A stretch of 36,641 nt of DNA from Thauera linaloolentis 47Lol = DSM 12138. GTDB taxonomy: Bacteria; Pseudomonadota; Gammaproteobacteria; Burkholderiales; Rhodocyclaceae. Under the pieces are notes generated by a model. The model did not search any database, was not told where the DNA came from, and saw only the letters and a list, made by a program, of their open reading frames with translations. Position 1 is the stretch's first letter, and each line of letters begins with the position of its first letter. Below are positions 1-7,561 of this stretch, one piece after another. The stretch spans positions 1 through 36,641 of the forward strand of contig NZ_AMXE01000036.1 in NCBI RefSeq assembly GCF_000310205.1. Direction: 5' to 3'. A program made the position numbers and the translations under genes.

Positions 1-989
1 TCGAAGCCGGTGGCTTCGTAGATCGACTTGATCGTCGTCGCACCCACGCGCGATTCCATCTTCTTGTGCACCGGCAGCAGCGCCTTGATGAACGCCGCGC
101 GCTCCGCGTCGCTCAGCACGCGGATCTCGGTCTTGCCCGCGGCGCGCACCAGTTCCAGCGACTTGTCGTTCTCGTCCTTGGCGATCTGGTTGGCGTACTC
201 GGTCGACTCGGCCATCGCCTTCTCGAGCTGGCCGCGCACGTCCGCGGGCAGGCCGTCCCAGAAGCGCTTGTTGGTGATCACCGCGTAGCCCAGGTAGCCG
301 TGGTCGGTCAGGGCCAGGTGCTTCTGCACTTCGTGCATCTTCTGGGTATACAAGTTGGAGTGCGGGTTCTCGGTGCCATCCACGACGCCGGTCTGCAAGG
401 CCTGGTAGGTTTCGGAGAAAGCCATCACCTGCGGCAGCGCCTTGATCTGGCGCATCTGCTCTTCGAGCACCTTGGACGACTGGATACGCATCTTCTTGCC
501 GCGCAGGTCTTCCGGCTTGGTGATCGGCGTGTTCGCGGTGAAGGACTTGAAGCCGTTGTCCCAGTAGGCCAGGCCCTTGATGCCGCGCGGCTCCAGCTTG
601 TCGAGCAACTGCTGGCCGACGGCGCCCTTGGTCACCTTGTGCAGGGCATCGTAGCCGTCGAAGATATAGGGCAGGTCGAAGGCCTCGAACTCGCGCACGC
701 CCAGCGGGCCGAACTTGGCCAGCGAAGGCGCGAGCATCTGCACCGCGCCCAGTTGCAGCGCCTCCATCTCTTCCTTGTCCTTGTACAGCGTGCTGTTGGG
801 ATACACCTCGACCTTGACCGCGCCGTTGGTGTATTTTTCCGCCAGCTCCCTGAACTTGTCGGCCGCCTTGCCCTTGGGCGTGTCCTGCGCGACGACGTGG
901 CTGAACTTGATGATGATCGGGTCGGCTGCGACAGCAGCGGCCGACAGCCCAACCGCCACCAGGCCAACAAGAAGTGTACGGATCTTCAT
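1..989 (-). CDS. dctP: TRAP transporter substrate-binding protein, DctP family (3' end cut by window)
   Basis: Periplasmic solute receptor of a tripartite ATP-independent (TRAP) transporter, probably for C4-dicarboxylates or similar carboxylic acids. The frame reads without a stop from an ATG at 989 to the left edge, giving 329 residues; the family is usually about 330-340 residues, so only a few C-terminal residues are missing. A Sec signal peptide (residues 1-22, ending AVAA) precedes the mature start DPIIIKFSHV. The segment GKKMRIQSS carries the arginine (R168) that in this family salt-bridges the ligand carboxylate, and TGVVDGTENP is typical of DctP. A strong Shine-Dalgarno (GGAGGAGAGG) lies just before the ATG. 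The small and large permease subunits (DctQ, DctM) would be expected beyond the left edge. Divergent from a DctS/DctR-like pair, which supports dicarboxylate uptake. The ligand itself is inference. Confidence 0.9.
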   Translation of the reverse strand, partial: MKIRTLLVGLVAVGLSAAAVAADPIIIKFSHVVAQDTPKGKAADKFRELAEKYTNGAVKVEVYPNSTLYKDKEEMEALQLGAVQMLAPSLAKFGPLGVREFEAFDLPYIFDGYDALHKVTKGAVGQQLLDKLEPRGIKGLAYWDNGFKSFTANTPITKPEDLRGKKMRIQSSKVLEEQMRQIKALPQVMAFSETYQALQTGVVDGTENPHSNLYTQKMHEVQKHLALTDHGYLGYAVITNKRFWDGLPADVRGQLEKAMAESTEYANQIAKDENDKSLELVRAAGKTEIRVLSDAERAAFIKALLPVHKKMESRVGATTIKSIYEATGF

Positions 990-1007
990 GGATTCCTCTC
1001 CTCCGAA

Positions 1008-1020
1008 TGAACGGCGTTCA
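1008..1020. promoter_or_regulatory. Perfect inverted repeat TGAACGGCGTTCA upstream of dctP
   Basis: Two 5-base arms (TGAAC and GTTCA) flank GGC, 19-31 bases before the dctP ATG on the minus strand and inside the dctP-dctS divergent region. It could be an operator for the neighbouring FixJ-type regulator or part of the dctP 5' leader. I could not pick out a convincing -35/-10 pair for either gene. The chance of such a short palindrome arising at random is not small. Confidence 0.35.
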
Positions 1021-1204
1021 CATTGACGTTTGCATTTCCCCGCCAGGCAGTGGCGCCCGACGTGGCCGGCTGCGCCGATAAGTTTTTCTGCACGGCCCCA
1101 TCAGTATCCTTTGTGACCCACGGCTTTCGCTATTGTGGAAGTCCGCATGTCCACCTGCCGCCATCCACAGCCCTGCCCCGCAGTGTCCGCGCCGCGAGAC
1201 TGCC

Positions 1205-3166
1205 ATGACCCACGCCGACGACACCCCCCTTCCAGCCACAAGCACGCGCACCCGCTGGGCGGGGCGGATTCCCTATCTCAGCCTGCCGCTGTTCCTCGCC
1301 GCGATCGCGGCACTCGTCTGGCTGACGCGCCAGTACGATGCCGACGAGCAGCGGGCCACGCTGATCAGCGACGTGCTGTGGATGGAGCAGAACCTTCGCT
1401 TCGAACTCGACCGCAACGAAGCGGATCTCCAGCAACTCGGACCGGATCTTTTCTCGCCCCGGTCGCGCCAGCAGACCGACGCCCGGCTGGCGCACCTGCT
1501 GACCCAGGGACGCGGGCTGGTGCGCATTCTCTGGCGCACCGCCGACGGCGCGCTGGTCGGCGCCATGCCGCCGCTCTCCGGCCATCATCTCGACGATGCG
1601 GACGGCACGCCCTTCCATCTCGCCCGCAGCCTAGGGCGTCCCACCTACGGCCCTGCCTATCCGGGCGCCAACGGCAAGCACCGCTTCGAAGTCCACATCC
1701 CGGTCTGGTCCGACAATGCACTGAAAGGCATGGTGACCGGCGTTTATTCACTGAACGACCTCGTTGCCCGCGATCTGCCCTGGTGGTTTTCCGCGCGCTA
1801 CCGGGTTGCGGTGGTCGATGGCGACGGGCGCGAGATCGCCGCAAAATCGAAGGTGGCGCCCCTGTCTTCACAACTTGACTACCAGATTCCCTTCGAGCCG
1901 CCCGGCCATGGCCTGAACCTTCAGATCACCGCATACAAACCGGAAACCCGCTGGATTCCGGTACTGCTGATCGCTTCCATCGTGCTCCTGGGCGGCACCA
2001 TCGTCTGGAGCGTGACCCAGCTCCGGCGCCAGCTTGCCCGGCGCCAGCAGGCGGAAATCGCGCTACTTGCCGAATCGGCCTTCCGCAAGGCGATGGAAGA
2101 CTCAATGCTCACCGGCATGCGGGCACGCGACCTCGAAGGCCGCCTCACCTACGTCAACTCCGCCTTTTGCCGCATGACCGGCTACGGTGCCGACGAACTG
2201 GTCGGCCTCAAGCCCCCGCTGCCCTACTGGCTGCCAAACCACATCGAACAGCGCCAGCACCTGCTCGACCGCCTGCAGGACACCGGCTCGACCCCCGAGG
2301 GCATCGAACTGCGCTTCCTCCGCAAGAACGGCGAAACGCTCGACGTTCTGCTGTTCGAAGCGCCGCTGATCGACGCGGCCGGCCACCACACCGGCTGGAT
2401 GGGCTCAGTGCTCGACATCACCGAACAGAAGCAGGCCCAGGAACTGGCCCGCCAGCAGGAAGAACGGCTGCAGGCCACCTCGCGCCTGGTGACCATGGGC
2501 GAGATGGCCTCCACCCTCGCCCACGAGCTGAACCAGCCCCTGACCGCGATCGCGAGCTACGCCGACGGCTGCATCAACCATCTGCAGGCGGCCGATACCG
2601 ACCGCGCCGAACTGCTCGACATCCACCGCAAGATCGGCCGCCAGGCCCGCCGCGCCGGCGAGATCATCCGCAGGGTGCATGACTTCGTGCGCCGCTCCGA
2701 ACCCCGGCTCGAACCCCTCGACCTGAACGCCGTCGTCCGCGATGCCGCCGGCCTGATCGAAGCCGATGTCCGCAAGCGGCGGATGCGCCTCGTCCTCGAA
2801 CTCGCGCCCGGCCTTCCCGCGGTCAAGGCCGACGCCGTGATGATCGAGCAGATCGTGGTCAATCTCGTACGCAACGGCATGGACGCGATGCGCGACACCG
2901 CCCCTGCCAGCCGGGATATCCGGGTCGCCACACGGCTCGAAAACCATGCCGTGACCGTCCGCGTCTCCGATCGCGGCAGCGGCATCCCGCCCGACACCGC
3001 CCGCCGCCTGTTCGAGCCCTTCTTCACCACCAAGACCGAAGGCATGGGCATGGGACTCAACATCTGCCGCTCCATCGCCGAACTGCACCACGGCCGCCTC
3101 GCTTTCGAAGCCGCCCCCGGTGGCGGTACCATCTTCACCCTGACGCTTCCCGTGGAACCCGCATGA
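1205..3166 (+). CDS. dctS: DctS-like PAS sensor histidine kinase
   Basis: Membrane sensor kinase of a two-component system likely to control C4-dicarboxylate uptake. It has 653 residues from the chosen ATG; an upstream in-frame start at 1133 would only add a cysteine/proline-rich stretch unlike the family. Order: TM1 (about 22-41), periplasmic sensor region (about 42-249), TM2 (about 250-270), short coiled linker, PAS domain (about 293-405, ending VLDITEQK), HisKA with phospho-acceptor H440 in STLAHELNQPL, and HATPase with an N box (NLVRNGMDAM), G1 (DRGSGIPP) and G2 (GMGMGLNI). Length and layout match Rhodobacter DctS (established family knowledge), where DctS with the FixJ-type DctR controls the dctPQM TRAP genes. 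Its stop overlaps the next start as ATGA (3163-3166), so the two are coupled. The sensed ligand cannot be read from sequence. Confidence 0.88.
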   Translation: MTHADDTPLPATSTRTRWAGRIPYLSLPLFLAAIAALVWLTRQYDADEQRATLISDVLWMEQNLRFELDRNEADLQQLGPDLFSPRSRQQTDARLAHLLTQGRGLVRILWRTADGALVGAMPPLSGHHLDDADGTPFHLARSLGRPTYGPAYPGANGKHRFEVHIPVWSDNALKGMVTGVYSLNDLVARDLPWWFSARYRVAVVDGDGREIAAKSKVAPLSSQLDYQIPFEPPGHGLNLQITAYKPETRWIPVLLIASIVLLGGTIVWSVTQLRRQLARRQQAEIALLAESAFRKAMEDSMLTGMRARDLEGRLTYVNSAFCRMTGYGADELVGLKPPLPYWLPNHIEQRQHLLDRLQDTGSTPEGIELRFLRKNGETLDVLLFEAPLIDAAGHHTGWMGSVLDITEQKQAQELARQQEERLQATSRLVTMGEMASTLAHELNQPLTAIASYADGCINHLQAADTDRAELLDIHRKIGRQARRAGEIIRRVHDFVRRSEPRLEPLDLNAVVRDAAGLIEADVRKRRMRLVLELAPGLPAVKADAVMIEQIVVNLVRNGMDAMRDTAPASRDIRVATRLENHAVTVRVSDRGSGIPPDTARRLFEPFFTTKTEGMGMGLNICRSIAELHHGRLAFEAAPGGGTIFTLTLPVEPA

Positions 3167-3768
3167 ATCCGGCCTTCGCCCACATCATCGATGACGACGA
3201 CGCCATCCGCGACGCCCTGCAATGGCTGTTCAAGACACGCGGCGTCGCCTGCCGGACCTGGGAAGGCGGCGAGCAGTTCCTCGCTGCCTGGCAGCCCGAA
3301 TGGCATGGCTGCATCGTGCTCGACATCCGCATGGCCGGCATGAGCGGGCTGGAATGCTTCGACACGCTGCTGTCGCGCGGCAGCCAGTTGCCGGTGATCT
3401 TCATCACCGGCCATGGCGACGTGCCGATGGCCGTTGCCGCGCTCAAGAAAGGCGCATTCCACTTCATCGAAAAGCCCTTCAAGGACCATGATCTTGTGGA
3501 TCTGGTGGAGAAGGCGCTGGCATTCGACGCCGAGCGCCAGCGCGCCGCCGCCAGCCGGGAAACCATCGGGGCCAGGCTGTCGACGCTGACGCAGCGCGAA
3601 CGCGAGGTCATGGACCTGATCCTGGAAGGCAAGTACAACAAGGTCATCGCCGACCAGCTCTCGATCTCGATGCGCACCGTCGAGGCGCACCGCTCGCGCA
3701 TCTTCGACAAGATGGCCGTGCGCTCGGCGGTGGAACTGGCCCAGATCCTGACCACCCTGCGCAACTGA
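3163..3768 (+). CDS. dctR: FixJ/DctR-like response regulator with LuxR-type HTH
   Basis: Cytoplasmic response regulator of 201 residues, partner of the kinase it overlaps. Receiver domain: acidic cluster D10-D13, phospho-acceptor D54 in VLDIRMAGMSG, switch T82 and conserved K104 in FIEKPF. A short linker leads to a LuxR/FixJ-type helix-turn-helix (about 138-195; LTQREREVMDLILEGK, then RTVEAHRSRIFDKM). The ATG overlaps the kinase stop (ATGA). FixJ-type regulators act with the housekeeping sigma factor, unlike the NtrC-type DctD that needs sigma-54; accordingly I see no correctly spaced sigma-54 site before dctP. The likely target is the divergent TRAP operon (inference from position). Its stop lies 5 bases from the convergent tilS stop, leaving no room for a separate terminator. 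Confidence 0.88.
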   Translation: MNPAFAHIIDDDDAIRDALQWLFKTRGVACRTWEGGEQFLAAWQPEWHGCIVLDIRMAGMSGLECFDTLLSRGSQLPVIFITGHGDVPMAVAALKKGAFHFIEKPFKDHDLVDLVEKALAFDAERQRAAASRETIGARLSTLTQREREVMDLILEGKYNKVIADQLSISMRTVEAHRSRIFDKMAVRSAVELAQILTTLRN

Positions 3769-3773
3769 GCAGG

Positions 3774-5090
3774 CTACGGCCCCCTCACCCGCCACTCCGG
3801 CACGACCCCCGGCCCAGCCGGCGCACATGCGAACTCTGCCGCAACCCCGAGGCCGCCGATCCAGGCCGGTTCGCCGTCTATCCACAACACGGGCAGGCGC
3901 TCGCGCATCCACGCCGGGACCCCCGCCTCCTGGCACAGCTTCCTGAAACTGCGCCGCGGCCGCCCGCCCCCCAGGCGCATGCGCAGCCCGGGCCGGCACA
4001 TGGCCAGCATCACCGAGCCGGCGCCGTCGAGGGCGGCACGGGCGACGCCCTCGCCGACGGCCGGACGGAAATCGATGCTGCCCGCGCCCCACGGCAGGCT
4101 TTCCTCGCCGGCCCAGCGCCGCGGCTGCAGACAATCGGCGGCATCGGAGTCCAGCCATACCTGGCCACGATAGACGCAGCAGGCCATGTCGCCCAGTTCG
4201 ACGCGCAGCGGATGGGACGCGGCCACCGCGCGCATCTGGCGCAAAGCTTCGTCGAGCCGCGCCCGGGCCGGCGCGCGGAGGCCATTCCGCCGCGCCAGCC
4301 AGCGCAGCAAATTGGCGACACGGGCATCGGGCAAGGCCAGCAGCAGATCGCGCCGCAGCGTCCGACCGCCGCAAGCGGCCTGATCCTGCGCGGCGAGCTG
4401 ATCGAGCAATTCGCTTGCCTCGCGAAAATGCTCCGCTGCACGCGCCAGCGTCGACACTGCTGCGGGAAAGCGCTCGCCGATCACCGGCAACACCCGATGG
4501 CGGAGATGATTACGGCTGAAATCGAGCGCGGCATTGCTCTCGTCCTCGACCCAGGCCAGGCCGCGCTGCCGCGCCCAGGCCTCGATCGCGGCACGGCGGC
4601 AACCGAGCAAGGGCCTCAAGCGTCCCGGGCGGGCCGCGCGCGGCGGTTCGAATGCTGCCATCGCCGCCGCCCCGCGTACGCCGCTGCCCCGCAACAGGCG
4701 GAACAGGATGGTTTCGGCCTGGTCATCCTGGTGGTGTCCGAACACCAGCCAGTCGCACTCGACGCCATCCAGCACCGCATGGCGCACGCGCCGGGCTGCC
4801 GCCTCGAGTCCCTCGGAATCGCCGCACGGCACCTCCACGCGAAACAGCGCAAAGGGGACTTTCAACTGCGCGCAGCGCGCCTCGCACGCCCGCGCCCACG
4901 CATCCGCATGCGCGCTCAGGCCATGATGGACGTGTGCCGCCTGGAGCGAAAAACCCAGGCTCGGCGCCAGAGCATGGAGCAGATCGAGCAGGACGATCGA
5001 ATCGACGCCACCCGACAGCGCGCAGCACAGGCGGGAGCCCGGGCCGACCCCCGCCGCCGCCAGGGCACCGGAAGCGGCCCGCAGCAGCAT
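3774..5090 (-). CDS. tilS: tRNA(Ile)-lysidine synthetase TilS
   Basis: ATP-dependent enzyme that converts cytidine 34 of the CAU-anticodon tRNA-Ile to lysidine, changing it from Met to Ile identity and AUG to AUA reading; essential in most bacteria. It has 438 residues, normal for the long, E. coli-like form. The PP-loop SGGVDS is at residues 26-31, followed by the N-type ATP pyrophosphatase fold (HHQDDQAETILFRLLRG), a middle helical domain and a C-terminal domain (from about 370, GGGRPRRSFRKLCQEAGVP) that binds the tRNA acceptor stem. The start ATG is 4 bases after the accA stop, so accA and tilS are probably co-transcribed; this accA-tilS pairing is common in betaproteobacteria. It converges with the dctR-like gene. 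Confidence 0.95.
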   Translation of the reverse strand: MLLRAASGALAAAGVGPGSRLCCALSGGVDSIVLLDLLHALAPSLGFSLQAAHVHHGLSAHADAWARACEARCAQLKVPFALFRVEVPCGDSEGLEAAARRVRHAVLDGVECDWLVFGHHQDDQAETILFRLLRGSGVRGAAAMAAFEPPRAARPGRLRPLLGCRRAAIEAWARQRGLAWVEDESNAALDFSRNHLRHRVLPVIGERFPAAVSTLARAAEHFREASELLDQLAAQDQAACGGRTLRRDLLLALPDARVANLLRWLARRNGLRAPARARLDEALRQMRAVAASHPLRVELGDMACCVYRGQVWLDSDAADCLQPRRWAGEESLPWGAGSIDFRPAVGEGVARAALDGAGSVMLAMCRPGLRMRLGGGRPRRSFRKLCQEAGVPAWMRERLPVLWIDGEPAWIGGLGVAAEFACAPAGPGVVPEWRVRGP

Positions 5091-5094
5091 TGCC

Positions 5095-6060
5095 TCAGGC
5101 CGCCAGTTCCTTGAAGCGGCCGTAGCTCATGAGCTTCTCGTAGCGTTGCGCCACGAGCTCGGACGGCGAAAGATGGTCCACCTGGCGCAGCGCCTCGGCC
5201 AGCGCGCGCTTGAGCGAGGCCGCCATGGCGCGATGGTCGCGATGGGCGCCACCCACCGGCTCGCCGACGACCTTGTCGACCAGGCCCAGCGACTTCAGCC
5301 GCGATGCCGTGATGCCCATGGTCTCGGCGGCCTCGGAGGCCTTGTCCGCGCTCTTCCACAGAATGGAAGCGCAGCCTTCGGGCGAGATCACCGAATACGT
5401 CGAATACTGCAGCATCAAAACCTGGTCGCCGACCGCGATCGCCAGCGCGCCGCCCGAGCCGCCTTCGCCGATGATGGTGGCGATGATGGGCACGCGCAGT
5501 TCGGCCATCAGGTAGATGCTGTGCCCGATCGCCTCGGACTGGCCGCGCTCCTCGGCGCCGATGCCCGGATAGGCGCCCGGCGTGTCGATGAAGGTGAACA
5601 CCGGCAGGTTGAACTTCTCGGCCAGCTTCATCAGGCGCATTGCCTTGCGATAGCCCTCGGGCCGTGGCATGCCGAAGTTGCGTACGATCTTTTCCTTGGT
5701 GTCGCGGCCCTTCTGGTGGCCGATGACCACGCAGCTCTCGCCATTGAAGCGCGCCAAGCCGCCGACGATCGCCTTGTCGTCGGCGAACGAGCGGTCGCCG
5801 TGCAGTTCTTCGAAATCGGTAAAGATGTGCTGGGCGTAATCGAGCGTATAGGGCCGCTGCGGATGGCGCGCGACCTGCGCAATCTGCCAAGGCGTCAGCT
5901 TGGCGTAGATGTCCTTGGTCAGCGACTGGCTCTTGGCTTCGAGGCGGGCGATCTCCTCCGAGATGTCCACAGCGGGGTCGTCCGACACGAAACGCAACTG
6001 GTCGATCTTGGCTTCCAGTTCGGCAACCGCCTGTTCGAAATCCAGAAAAGTGGTCTTCAT
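5095..6060 (-). CDS. accA: Acetyl-CoA carboxylase carboxyltransferase subunit alpha
   Basis: Alpha subunit of the carboxyltransferase half of acetyl-CoA carboxylase, which with AccD moves the carboxyl group from biotin on AccB to acetyl-CoA, the committed step of fatty-acid synthesis. It has 321 residues (E. coli AccA is 319) from an ATG at 6060 that starts [10 protein letters not shown], the usual family N-terminus; the longer in-frame extension upstream is not conserved-looking. A coiled N-terminal segment (1-55) is followed by the crotonase-like fold with [10 protein letters not shown] and the glycine-rich [11 protein letters not shown] segment that forms an oxyanion hole. A -10-like TACAAT lies 30 bases upstream. 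The stop is 4 bases from the tilS start. Confidence 0.97.
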   Translation of the reverse strand: MKTTFLDFEQAVAELEAKIDQLRFVSDDPAVDISEEIARLEAKSQSLTKDIYAKLTPWQIAQVARHPQRPYTLDYAQHIFTDFEELHGDRSFADDKAIVGGLARFNGESCVVIGHQKGRDTKEKIVRNFGMPRPEGYRKAMRLMKLAEKFNLPVFTFIDTPGAYPGIGAEERGQSEAIGHSIYLMAELRVPIIATIIGEGGSGGALAIAVGDQVLMLQYSTYSVISPEGCASILWKSADKASEAAETMGITASRLKSLGLVDKVVGEPVGGAHRDHRAMAASLKRALAEALRQVDHLSPSELVAQRYEKLMSYGRFKELAA

Positions 6061-6089
6061 CCAACCGTTCCCACTGAAAAATGTGCGCC

Positions 6090-6095
6090 ATTGTA
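6090..6095 (-). promoter_or_regulatory. accA: Possible -10 box (TACAAT) for accA-tilS
   Basis: Read on the minus strand, TACAAT (5 of 6 matches to TATAAT) sits about 30 bases before the accA ATG. I could not find a good -35 hexamer at 16-18 bases, so this is only a candidate. Confidence 0.35.
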
Positions 6096-6170
6096 GCGCC
6101 ACACGGCCCGAGCCGTGCCCATCGCATTCGGACAAAGGCAGTCCGCGGGCTTGTGCGGGCGCCTGGAAAA

Positions 6171-6237
6171 GGCCCCCACACTCATCCGCTACGCGGACTC
6201 GCTGCCCCCCGAGGGAGCTTTCTTGCTTCTGGGGGCC
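6171..6237. repeat. REP-like palindromic intergenic element
   Basis: A 67-base imperfect palindrome in the 247-base gap between accA and the Bax-inhibitor-1 gene. Outer arms GGCCCCC (6171-6177) and GGGGGCC (6231-6237) are perfect complements; inside are a small hairpin TCCGC-TAC-GCGGA (6185-6197) and the block CCCCCCGAGGGAGC. From memory, similar units with a small hairpin followed by a cccCCCGAGGGxGC block occur many times between genes in Thauera/Azoarcus and Burkholderiales genomes, so it is probably a dispersed repeat. I see only this one copy in the window. Confidence 0.5.
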
Positions 6238-6244
6238 GGCGACG

Positions 6245-6284
6245 AAAAACAAGCGGGGCGGCCGCCTTCCGGCGACCACCCCGC
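6245..6284 (-). terminator. Rho-independent terminator of the Bax-inhibitor-1 gene
   Basis: On the minus strand a 14-bp stem (GCGGGGTGGTCGCC with GGCGGCCGCCCCGC, two G-T wobbles) closes on a GGAA tetraloop and is followed by TTGTTTTT. It begins 23 bases past the stop codon of the membrane-protein gene at 6308. Confidence 0.85.
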
Positions 6285-6307
6285 GCACGTCCGGACAAGG
6301 CTGGCGA

Positions 6308-6973
6308 TCAGTCGTTGCTCATGAAGCCCAGCAGGTGAAGCAGGCTGGTGAAGAGATTGAAGATCGACACGAACAGCGACACCGTCGCCATCACGTAGTT
6401 GGTCTCGCCACCATGGATGATGTTGCTGGTCTCGAACAGGATCAGGCCCGACATCAGCAGTACGAAGGCAGCAGAAACGGTCAGCGACAGCGCCGGGATC
6501 TCGAAGAAGATCGCGCCCAGCCCGGCCAGGAAGGCCACCAGGATGCCGACCATCAGGAAACCGCCCATGAAGGAAAAATCCTTCTTGGTGGTCACTGCGT
6601 AGGCCGACAGGCCGAGGAAGATCGCCGCGGTGCCGGCCATCGCCTGCATGACGATGCTGCTGCCGTTGGGCAGCGACAGGTAGGCCGAGATGATCGGGCC
6701 GAGAGTGAAGCCCATGAAGCCCGTCAGCGCGAACACGAACACGATGCCCAGACCGCTGTTGCGGAACTTGCTGGTCGCGAACAGCAGGCCGAAGTAGCCG
6801 ACCAGGGTCACGATGATGCCCAGGCGCGGCGCGCCCATCGCCATCGACAGGCCAGCAGTCAACGCCGAGAAAGCAAGCGTCAGCGACAGCAGCATGTAGG
6901 TGTTGCGGATGACCTTGTTGCTAGACAGCACCGATGCTTCGGAGCGTGTCATCGTCGAAAGGCGGTTTTCCAT
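6308..6973 (-). CDS. Bax inhibitor-1 / YccA family inner-membrane protein
   Basis: Integral membrane protein of 221 residues in the UPF0005/BI-1 family. In E. coli the relative YccA binds and restrains the FtsH protease, and other members act as proton-sensitive calcium leak channels; which applies here cannot be told from sequence. Seven hydrophobic segments are visible from about residue 22 to the C-terminus, with a soluble N-terminal tail and the family signature near the sixth or seventh helix ([15 protein letters not shown]). The ATG at 6973 is preceded by a strong Shine-Dalgarno (GGAGGAAA, 6 bases before), which fixes the start; a longer upstream reading is low-complexity. It lies downstream of the HPF-like gene on the same strand, with a 98-base gap, and ends in its own terminator. 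Confidence 0.9.
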   Translation of the reverse strand: MENRLSTMTRSEASVLSSNKVIRNTYMLLSLTLAFSALTAGLSMAMGAPRLGIIVTLVGYFGLLFATSKFRNSGLGIVFVFALTGFMGFTLGPIISAYLSLPNGSSIVMQAMAGTAAIFLGLSAYAVTTKKDFSFMGGFLMVGILVAFLAGLGAIFFEIPALSLTVSAAFVLLMSGLILFETSNIIHGGETNYVMATVSLFVSIFNLFTSLLHLLGFMSND

Positions 6974-7013
6974 GGTCTTGTTTCCTCCGGGGAAGGGGTT
7001 TTGTTTTGGGCGC

Positions 7014-7030
7014 CCCGCCGGACCGGCGGG
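7014..7030 (-). other. GC-rich hairpin between the HPF-like gene and the BI-1 gene
   Basis: CCCGCCGG and CCGGCGGG are perfect 8-base complements one base apart, about 40 bases before the BI-1 ATG. There is no T run after it on the minus strand, so it is not a typical terminator; it may be a weak attenuator or an mRNA stability element. Confidence 0.35.
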
Positions 7031-7071
7031 AAATGCTCCAGGCAGGAAAGCGTCGAGGACGTCGCGCCGCT

Positions 7072-7419
7072 TCAGGCCGGCAGGGCCTGCATCGGTGCGA
7101 TGCGGGTCCGGGCGGGACGCTGGGTACGGCGCACGCGCTGGGCAAGCACCCGGGCGACACGTTCCGCCGCCTGGTCCACTGCTGCCCGCACATCGAGCTG
7201 GGTGATCGCGAACACTACATCGGGCAGATTGCGCAGCCGCAGTTGTACCACGCATCGCTTGTCATTGCCGCCACGCGGGCCATTGACGTCGGCCACTTTC
7301 ACTCGCGCCCACTGGATGTGGTCACGAAAACGTCCGATTGCGAAGCTCATCCGGCGGGTCACGTAGTCACGCAGGACGGGAGCGGCCTCGACGCCGTCAC
7401 AATGCAGATCGATTCGCAT
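7072..7419 (-). CDS. HPF/RaiA-like ribosome-associated protein (S30AE family)
   Basis: Small protein of 115 residues resembling ribosome hibernation promoting factors (YhbH/YfiA, sigma-54 modulation protein family), which bind the decoding centre of the 30S subunit in slow growth. The start MRIDLHCDGV resembles the first strand of the family, followed by an amphipathic helix (VLRDYVTRRMSFAIGRF), further strands (WARVKVADVNG; KRCVVQLRLRN) and a second helix (DVRAAVDQAAERVARVLAQRV). The C-terminus is a short basic tail rather than the long HPF dimerisation domain. An AAGGAGAC Shine-Dalgarno before the ATG at 7419 favours this start over the one at 7446. It is not next to rpoN/ptsN, where the usual hpf sits, so it is probably a second, divergent member (inference). 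It could instead be a different small basic protein with the same fold. Confidence 0.65.
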   Translation of the reverse strand: MRIDLHCDGVEAAPVLRDYVTRRMSFAIGRFRDHIQWARVKVADVNGPRGGNDKRCVVQLRLRNLPDVVFAITQLDVRAAVDQAAERVARVLAQRVRRTQRPARTRIAPMQALPA

Positions 7420-7494
7420 GCTGAGTCTCCTTGTGTAGTTGCGCATCGCCGTCAGGCTGGACGCCTGTCGGATACTAAACCTCAGACGCTTCGA

Positions 7495-7500
7495 TAGAAT
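7495..7500 (+). promoter_or_regulatory. Possible -10 box (TAGAAT) for the nhaR-like gene
   Basis: TAGAAT matches TATAAT at 5 of 6 positions and lies 62 bases before the LysR-type gene. No clear -35 is seen at 17 bases. It lies in the 142-base divergent region with the HPF-like gene. Confidence 0.25.
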
Positions 7501-7561
7501 CTCGGTTCAACAGAATGTGTATCCGATTTTTCCGAAGTATCCACGCCACCTTGAGCCGTCC

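Noticed and set aside
66-1010. Long open frames on the plus strand opposite dctP
   Set aside because: High-GC shadow frames; the minus-strand frame gives a clear DctP protein with signal peptide.
1030-1060. Sigma-54-like GG/GC promoter upstream of dctP (TGGCGGGGAAATGC on the minus strand)
   Set aside because: The GG and GC elements are 9 bases apart instead of 10, and the neighbouring regulator is of the FixJ type that does not work with sigma-54.
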